Below are positions 57,214 through 64,000 of a DNA stretch of 64,000 nucleotides, piece by piece (the stretch's first letter is position 1; every line of letters starts with the position of its first letter). Position numbers and translations under genes: made by a program. Source of the stretch: Microthyrium microscopicum (Eukaryota > Ascomycota > Dothideomycetes > Microthyriales > Microthyriaceae). The notes under the pieces were generated by a model. It was not told where the DNA came from, made no database searches, and worked only from the letters and a program-made list of their open reading frames with translations. Location of the stretch: positions 489,736 through 553,735 of the forward strand of contig MU004231.1 in NCBI GenBank assembly GCA_010405405.1, written 5' to 3'.

Positions 57214-58513
57214 ATGGCGCCAAAACTATTGAAAGCGAACTCCAAAGCAGAATCATCTATTGCGTCCAAGACCAAAGACGAGACAGTCGCTTGGCCAAAG
57301 CTACAGCCTATAATACCATCGACTTCTCTTGAGTTGACTGAGATCCTTCCTGATCAGATCTTCACCATCTCAAATCTCTGGTCTACGAAGCTTTGTAAAC
57401 AATATGTCTCCTTTCTGTCCTCTCTGCCCCTTATGACCACTCCTGGCCGACCCAAGAAGGGTGAGGCTGTCCGAGTGAATGATCGGTTCCAAATAGACGA
57501 CCCAGGATTCGCCGACCGGCTCTGGAATGAGACTGCTCTACAAGAGCTTGTTACTGGAAACGCTTCAGGGATGTCCAAAGAGCAGCAACAAGCTGTTTGG
57601 GGTGGACTAGTGGTAAGTCTTAAATAGTTCTGAGTTGCAGTGGGAGCAAATGAAGTGGACTGTGCCAGATGCTGGCTCTAGTTTGGGTGTCGCCAGGACC
57701 AGTGCAAATTACTGGAAAACCTAACCAGCACAAGGAGAAAAGGCGGTGTATAAAGAACACCTGTCTGGTCAGTTTCTGACTCTGTATGCCTCAGGCATTT
57801 GCTTGAAGCGAGATGCAATACACATCAGTCTCAATGTGAGATGAGCAAAGCAGAAGAGGCTAATATGCTTTCATAGAGAATACTAATAACTTTACTACTG
57901 AGCGCGTTACACCAAGAGCATGGTTATGAACAGTTCACTTTTTTTGCTCTCTACTCTGATAACTGGCTCTGCGCTCTGACTGAGTGCCCTCGCAAGACTT
58001 TGGGACTAATGGCGAAACCAGGTCGGACTGAACCCCAACATCCGCGTTTATCGGTATACGAAAGGACAGTTCTTTGGGCAGCATTGTAAGTCTATAGGAT
58101 CTAATGCACCTCGCAGACGAACACACAGTCCATACCCGCGCCGACCAGTCTTTCCACCTGCACTGCTGCACTACTTCGCCACCCTCTAGTTCGTTAGCTG
58201 ACAGCTCCATCCAGATGACGACAGCAATATCGTTACTATTGGCACTACTCGAGGCCATACTACCTGGACACTGTTACTCTACCTGACATCACCAGCTACC
58301 GGCTGCACCGGAGGCCAGACCGTCTTCTATCCGGAGGCAGATGAACCGAAAAAGGGGACCAAGACCAAAATCCAGCCGCAGCCGATAACAGTCGAGCTAG
58401 AAGTCGGCATGGCGTTATTGCACAAGCATGGCTCAGATTGCCTACTTCATGAAGGCTTGGAAGTTACATCTGGCGAAAAATGGATCATCAGGAGTGATTT
58501 GGTCGTAATTTGA
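57214..58513 (+). CDS. 2-oxoglutarate/Fe(II) dioxygenase (prolyl 4-hydroxylase-like)
   Basis: Three exons (57214-57612, 58022-58085, 58215-58513) give 253 residues. The catalytic set is complete across the splices: HxD in GQFFGQHYDD (His154, Asp156), the distal His in LLHEG (His233) and the 2-oxoglutarate-binding Arg in WIIRSD (Arg247). Supporting motifs are WGGLVVGLNPNIRVYRYTKG across the first junction, TTWTLLLYLTSP, GGQTVFYPEA and the start of the distal strand VELEVGMALLHKHG. The overall form is the P4Hc/2OG-FeII_Oxy fold. The usual reaction is hydroxylation of a protein or small molecule with O2 and 2-oxoglutarate; the substrate is unknown. Intron 1 is 409 nt and intron 2 is 129 nt, long for this window. 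The start MAPKLLKANSK gives a basic N-terminus. Confidence 0.85.
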
Positions 58514-58852
58514 GGACTTGTACCACGGAGAAATGACCAGGAGAACTTTCAAGATTTGCAGAAATTGCGAGCCAGTCTTATTAGGCAAATTGTCAAGCAA
58601 ATTGAGCGGCAAGGGATAGAGTTTGCCTGGTTATTGATGTTTCCTGGAGTATACTCAAGTGCTCTATCAATTTACCGTCTCTCCTGCACTCAGGTGTAGC
58701 GTGGCCTCCCCCTAAGAAATTATACCTCCGCACCCGCGCTTTCCGACCTCCTGTTAGAACGAACCTCTCAAACACATATTCCCGGACATCCAAACTCTCC
58801 CTCCCTAATAACTCATTAGCGTTCATGCCCCGACGATGACCTACATCCAAAC
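58514..58852. other. convergent intergenic region
   Basis: 3' ends of the oxygenase gene (+) and the secreted protein gene (-). Nothing else was recognised. Confidence 0.5.
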
Positions 58853-59591
58853 TCACCAAGGCTTGCACGAAGTCCGCGGATCATTCACACAGATCAAACC
58901 TATTATCCATTAGTCTACCACTCAGCCAGCCAGTCCAGAAAAACTCACCGCCCGAGCACAGCTGATTCGACCGCCCACCACAAGCAACACGAGGCGGCAC
59001 ACAAATCGCATCTTGCGTCATCCCACGACTTCTCGGATCACCCACACAAACATTCCCGCCCATACAAGCGCCGTCCCAGCGATTTCCAGCACACTGGGCA
59101 TACCGTGGTGAATTAGGATTGTTTGCTGGTGCGCTGTTGACTGGTCTGTTACCACCTTGCTGTTGCTGTTGCTGGTTCGCTGGCTTGGGAGGTTGCTTAT
59201 TTCCTTGCTGGGGCGGAAATCCGGCACCCCAGGTTAATGTAGCGCCCCAGGTTGCCAATGGTGGTCGCTCGCCTGATCGCGAAGGTGCGGGGGCTTGTGG
59301 TTGTTGTCTTTGCTGTTGTTGTTGTTGCTGTTGTTGTTCTTTGGGGGCTTGAGGGCCAGAATGGCCGCGTAGACTGTCGGTGACGCCGTGGACGATGCCG
59401 TTGGCGACACTGCCGAGGACTGCGCCGTTCACGAGACCACCGATCATGGCGGCGGGGCCGGCGAGGCCGAAGCGTTGGGGGTCGCGTTTTGAGATTGTGG
59501 GTTGGAGGTTGCTAGAGTCTTCTGTGGAGGCGGGGATGGAGGCCGTGGATGCGACGGACGCGAGGACGAGGAGAAGTTGGTGGGGATGCAT
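58853..59591 (-). CDS. small secreted Gln-rich, Cys-rich protein
   Basis: Two exons (59591-58949 and 58899-58853; 49-nt intron with donor GTGAGT) give 229 residues. A signal peptide (MHPHQLLLVLASVASTASIP) is followed by a short pro-region ending in SKR, a likely Kex2 cleavage site, then a Gly/Ala-rich hydrophobic stretch, poly-Gln tracts and a C-terminal Cys domain. Splicing converts the end into LCSGGLICVNDPRTSC, which echoes the earlier ACMGGNVCVGDPRS, so the domain is a duplicated CxGGxxCVxDPR motif. Without the splice the motif would be lost, which supports the intron. The CTG/TTG repeat behind the poly-Gln is length-variable by nature. The function is unknown; an effector or cell-wall role is a guess. 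Confidence 0.75.
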
Positions 59592-60974
59592 GATGGCGAA
59601 ACGTTAGTTGGTTGCTGTGCTGTTAGTGAGATGGTGTTGACTCTCAAATCCAGAAACACATGTATGCAAAATCCAAACTCAAAGGAGTGTGTGTGTGATA
59701 ATGATGTCTGAAAAAAGGAGGTATGCATTGTGATCTATCTATGGCTATAAGACTCATGTCGTAAAGCCCAGATTTCCAGGCTCTGTTGATCAAATACGAT
59801 GCTCCTCTAGGCAATGCTTGCAAGCGTGCGTAGACTGATGTCAATCATAATAAACCATGTACCCGTTAGTGTTGACCTGCTTCATTTCAGGAACAGGCGA
59901 ATGGCGCCCTGGCCATATGTTTGCTCTCCACACCAGCGATGAGATGACTGGGCCACCCCTGATGTTACGATCTTCTTTTGATTGACTTGCCGATTTAATC
60001 TCGATCACTTTTCTGTATATCTTCAAGTTGCTTTAACTGCTCGCTGCAGTTGACTGGTGTCAATAGACTGAACTTGCAACAATATACATGAGATCGTTTT
60101 GGATGTCAATGATCACCGAGCACTCTGCACTGCCGCCTCCATTGAATTTCTTTACTACCGCTGGAGTCTTTTTTCTTTACAAGCGATCTCAATTCCGATC
60201 GTCCACTTAGGTTTGCTATCATCAAGTGAAGTTAGAAAGATGTGGGGCCGTGGTACGCCAATATAACAAGCATGAGCAAGGGCTTTTCCCGCTCTGGGGA
60301 TATCTTGCGAATAGGTCTCCAGATCTCTATGAAAATTTGGATCCGTAAATCAAGTTCTAGATTACTATCAATTTAATGTTCGCTTCAGTATGTCGGTGAT
60401 TCATGGAACTGATACGCTGGGCTTCACATGCATTGGTAAAACCGCTACCTTGGTCAGTCACAGGGAACTCATAACCTATCAGGCTATGGTTCGAGCTATA
60501 AATTGGTATGATTAGCTTCCTAAAAGGGTTCTATTGCTATCTCCTGATATTGACGAAACGAACGCCTTTGCCTATCAAGTTCTGGAACTATATCCAGGTT
60601 TGCCAGCTATCACAGGCAACGAACGATAGAGAATACCAAACCACTGGTGTTATACTACAATCCAACTATAGATATCAAACCGTCAAGCTTTAGGCTAATG
60701 CTAGATTTCAGCGGCCAAGACGTCGTAGCTTAGCTTACAACTAGAGTCTTGCCTTTCTGACGGTTCAGCAGAGCTGAAGCCATGATCGACTATTTCTGCG
60801 ATCTAGTTGTTAATATCGGAAAAGGCCCTTGATCAATTATGCTACTTGTATTTTGTACTCGCAGTAGAGTAGATCAACCAATGGTCCATCGCCAATCGGC
60901 CCTTTTCCATACAAACAATGCCTGTCAAACTATACTCTATACCGCAATCCCTGGCTCAAAATGCCTAGCACAGT
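59592..60974. other. intergenic region
   Basis: Promoter of the secreted protein gene at the left. The remainder has only short open frames and no recognisable gene or RNA. Confidence 0.45.
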
Positions 60975-62893
60975 TCAGACCTCTAGTTTCTCTCCCTTGG
61001 GCTCTATCACAACCGATTGCTCCTCGTCATCCACCCGTTCTCTTGCAATCCTCCTAGCCTCCCGCGCCTCAGTGGCCTTTCTTCGGCCATCCAATTTGTC
61101 CTGATCTGCCTGCATCTGCGATATCAACGCACTACTCTTACGTATCCGTCCACCATACTTGTAAAACACAAACGGGATCGGAATCAGTGCAAACTCCAAC
61201 GCACTCAACAGCGTACCCGCAATATTCGGCCCTAGCTTAGAGTACATCGCCGGCCCAGCCAGCGGCAACACACCGCCCAAGATGCTTCGTAGCACCGTGT
61301 TGCCAGCCAACGCACTCGCAGCATAGATCCCATAGCTGCGCGCAAGGTAGTTGCTGGCATATATGAATACAGCTGTGTTGCCAGCGCCAAATGGCACGCC
61401 GGCAATGATGGGCGCGATCCAGTGCACGTTGGGCGTACATGTCCATGCAAAGATCATCTCGCCCACTGGCGCGCAGACGGCGGCGATGCAGACGACGGCG
61501 ACCATGGCCTCGGGTGGAATGCGGCCGTTCTCGGGCTTGTGGGAGTTGATTAGGCGGCGGAAGAGAGGTTCGAGGGCGATGGTTAGGAAGGAACCGACGG
61601 CGATGCCTAGATAGGAGAGACCGACGAAGCCGGGGTTCCAGTGGCGGAGTTGGCCAAAGACGATGGGGTAGGCGACGAAGCAGAGATAGAGGATGGAGTA
61701 GATGACTGAGACGTAGAGGTTCCAGAAGATGCTGTTGACTTGAATTAGTACTGTGCTGATCAAGTATGCGATATCGTTTACCATATTGGCTCAGTGACGG
61801 CCATTATGAACGGTCGGCTGAGATTTATTTTCAGAAGTTGCCCAATTGACTTGCGGTCATCGTATCTTGACCACCATCTCGAGTCGCCAGTCTCCTTGCG
61901 CTTTTTGGCGGCTCTCTTACGCAAGAGGGTAGGTGCATATGTCTCTGGCAGACAACATACTGCTATGAGTGATATGCCTGCGAGGATAAGAACGACCCCT
62001 ATGAAATTAGTATAAGCCATGTGAGAGTTGACTCAGACTCACAGTCGGTCCATCTCCATCCAAGATTCTCATACACAAATCCACCGATCAAAGGGCCAAA
62101 AGATGGAGCATTCAGTGGACCAATTGCAAACATACTGAATGCCAGTGCCCGATATTCCTCTATTCAAGTTAGAAATCAAGCATATTAAACCATAAATTGG
62201 CAGTGACTAACCTGGCACAAGATCCGCAATTGTTCCCGGCGAGTTCGAAACCATAACACTACCAGCAAAAGCACCAAAGAATCGCGTAATTATGATGCCT
62301 TCCATATTATGGGCCAACGCACAAGGAAGTATCAAAGCAGTGAACACAGCCATTGACGCAAGATATACCGGCCGCCGTCCATACATTTCACTCAGAGGAG
62401 CCAGAACAACGGCGCCACAGGCCAGTCCGAGCAGATAGAAGGTGAGTCCAAGAACTGATATCGTCTGAGACACATGAAACTCTTTCATCATGCCAGGTAT
62501 ACCAGCGGTATATGAAGTCGAGTACAAAACGACTGTCAAGGTCGAAAATGTGATGATGAATATGGAAAGACATATTCTCCAAACTGGCCAATTCTTTGGA
62601 TTACCTGGGTCATCATCATCAAAGTCAACTTCAAAGTGGGGTTCTTGTGTATATGTTGTTCCAAGCGAAACTCCTGTGATTTGCTTGCTGAGACCAGCCT
62701 GATTGGCATGAGAAGTTCTGGACGCGACAACTTCAATCGGTTCGACGAATTCATCATATGTCTCGACCGCCACCCTTTCTGTCGAGTATTTTGAGCTTGT
62801 GGAGTTGGGCCGAGATGGTTTCTTGTCGTCCATGACTGGTGATCTTAACGAGGGAGTTGAAGGCGACGCGCCGATTTCTTTGCTTTCTATCAT
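60975..62893 (-). CDS. MFS multidrug/polyamine transporter, DHA1 family
   Basis: Four exons (62893-62212, 62159-62043, 61998-61782, 61731-60975) encode 590 residues. I chose ATG 62893 (MIESKEIGASPSTPS); an in-frame ATG 27 codons upstream adds a hydrophobic stretch not expected here. The N-terminal 100 residues are cytosolic and Ser/Thr-rich. DHA1 hallmarks are DPGNPKNWPVWRI, SYTAGIPGMMKEFHVS, LAPLSEMYGRRPVYL, RFFGAFAGSVMVSNSPGTIAD, the second-exon EYRALAFSMFAIGP with FVYENLGWRWTDW, LPETYAPTLLRKRAAKKRKE and SRPFIMAVTEPI. The first intron splits the conserved VPGEYRALAF segment and the last two flank the central loop. Members export drugs, polyamines or toxic compounds by proton antiport at the plasma membrane. 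The substrate cannot be inferred. Confidence 0.9.
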
Positions 62894-64000
62894 GATTGCG
62901 AATATTGAATCCGGGAATAAGAACAGCAACACCAGATAAGTCCAGACTCCGAGCGAGGGAATAGAACTTGACAATTACCAAGGTTGTTCAGCGCATGGTT
63001 ATGTTCTTTTCAAGATATGAATTCTGTTTGCAAAGCAAAGCCCGAACGCTCAAATTGCGAATACAGCGAGCAGTCAAAGGAATACCGCCATTGTCATGTC
63101 TTATTGGAAGCTGAATACAGTACTCGGTTTCCAACGGCGCAGAAAACCTCGAATCCACCTGCATCCAGGATAACACCGAATCAATTCCTTGCGGGGTTTC
63201 TGGTGGACTAGAGCAACGCCACCGCCGGTTAGCCGCTTTAAGATCAAATGTCTGGCAGCTTTTGATGCATTTGATACTCCGAAGAAGGAAAAGGTTCTAA
63301 TTACTAAACTGATAGCTAAAGATAGCTCTGATTTCACCATACTTATATCCATAAACTCTACATTGAAGACGCAACAACAGTCCAATCCAACGAAGCTTGT
63401 ATGCTATGAATTCTGCGAGTGACTATAACTGGCAGGTATACGCGATTGATATGCGCTCAAGCTTGTACCAGCCGCCAACGCTTGATGCGTACGGGCCGTC
63501 TTTCCCGGGGAAACGTATTAGACATATCTGACAAATGCTGCATGCATATCAGAAGGTTCAAAATGTGCCAGATGTCTTGGATGATGATAGGAATTGTTGG
63601 CTGCATTACCTTCAAGTGGCCAAGAAGAGTAATTGGTATAATTGATCGCTAGCAGTTAAAAAAATAGAGTTTCGATTAAGCAAGGTACAAACCATGCCGA
63701 TCGAGGTGGATGTGAGACAAGGGTAAGCCAATCAAAAACTCGTTCTTTCAAGGCTGAGATGAGTAAGATACAATATACATCGTGGGGTGCCCACTAGTAC
63801 AACTGCTGACATCAGTCGTACACATCTGGGGAGGTATCGTCTTGAGTCGCTTAGGAAGAGTTCTAACCTTTCATTACTATTATACCACCATAAAACTGTC
63901 GTAGGAATCATTATACCCTCAAACCAAGTATGCTATGGCGCCTATCTATATTTCTACAATGCCTTTGTTGCTTTTGCAACCCATATACCACCAGTTTTAT
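62894..64000. other. right-hand end of the window
   Basis: Promoter of the DHA1 transporter followed by sequence without a supportable gene. Short open frames near 63189-63422 and 63419-63652 lack any domain. A gene running off the right end cannot be excluded. Confidence 0.4.

Overview
This window looks like chromosomal DNA of a filamentous ascomycete (Pezizomycotina). Most genes have short introns of about 45-90 bases with GTRNGT-type donors and CTRA-type branch sites. The protein set is typical of moulds: Trs20/Sedlin, mL60, p47/Shp1, a RasGAP, Hir3, a NIPA transporter, an Fhl1-like forkhead factor, MFS transporters and a BIM1-like copper protein. One 9-kb block is an AT-rich, RIP-type mutated island. 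I cannot name the species; Leotiomycetes is only a guess.

Layout. 0.7-4.7 kb: a secreted BIM1-like copper protein, an SRR1-like protein, the TRAPP subunit Trs20 and mitoribosomal protein mL60. 4.9-8.9 kb: a large coiled-coil protein with a C-terminal membrane anchor. 10.5-12.5 kb: an eight-exon MFS transporter with a 6-nt microexon. 13.3-17.7 kb: a DEDDy 3'-5' exonuclease-like protein, an amidohydrolase and p47/Shp1. 19.9-21.6 kb: an FAD-dependent dehydrogenase. 22.3-26.9 kb: a PH-C2-RasGAP protein. 28.9-30.5 kb: an unrecognised Ser/Pro-rich protein. 31.4-33.5 kb: a decayed gene whose in-frame stops all fit C-to-T changes. 33.7-42.7 kb: the AT-rich island, which contains an ancient Tad1-like LINE on the minus strand. 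43.1-49.1 kb: Hir3. 49.9-51.4 kb: a NIPA-type Mg2+ transporter. 52.7-56.7 kb: the Fhl1-like factor. 57.2-58.5 kb: a 2-oxoglutarate oxygenase. 58.9-59.6 kb: a small secreted Cys/Gln-rich protein. 61.0-62.9 kb: a DHA1 MFS transporter.

Most genes are unrelated housekeeping genes, arranged singly or as divergent or convergent pairs. I see no biosynthetic cluster, CRISPR array, rRNA or intact tRNA. The most unusual part is the AT-rich island with the decayed gene on its left flank. It suggests RIP-like mutation of an old LINE, possibly leaking into neighbouring unique sequence, only 400 bp from the start of Hir3. Other points worth a second look are the microexon, a possible AUG-only first exon in Hir3, and the large insertion splitting the FHA domain of the forkhead protein. 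Exon boundaries were inferred by eye from splice signals, frame and family resemblance, not from transcripts.
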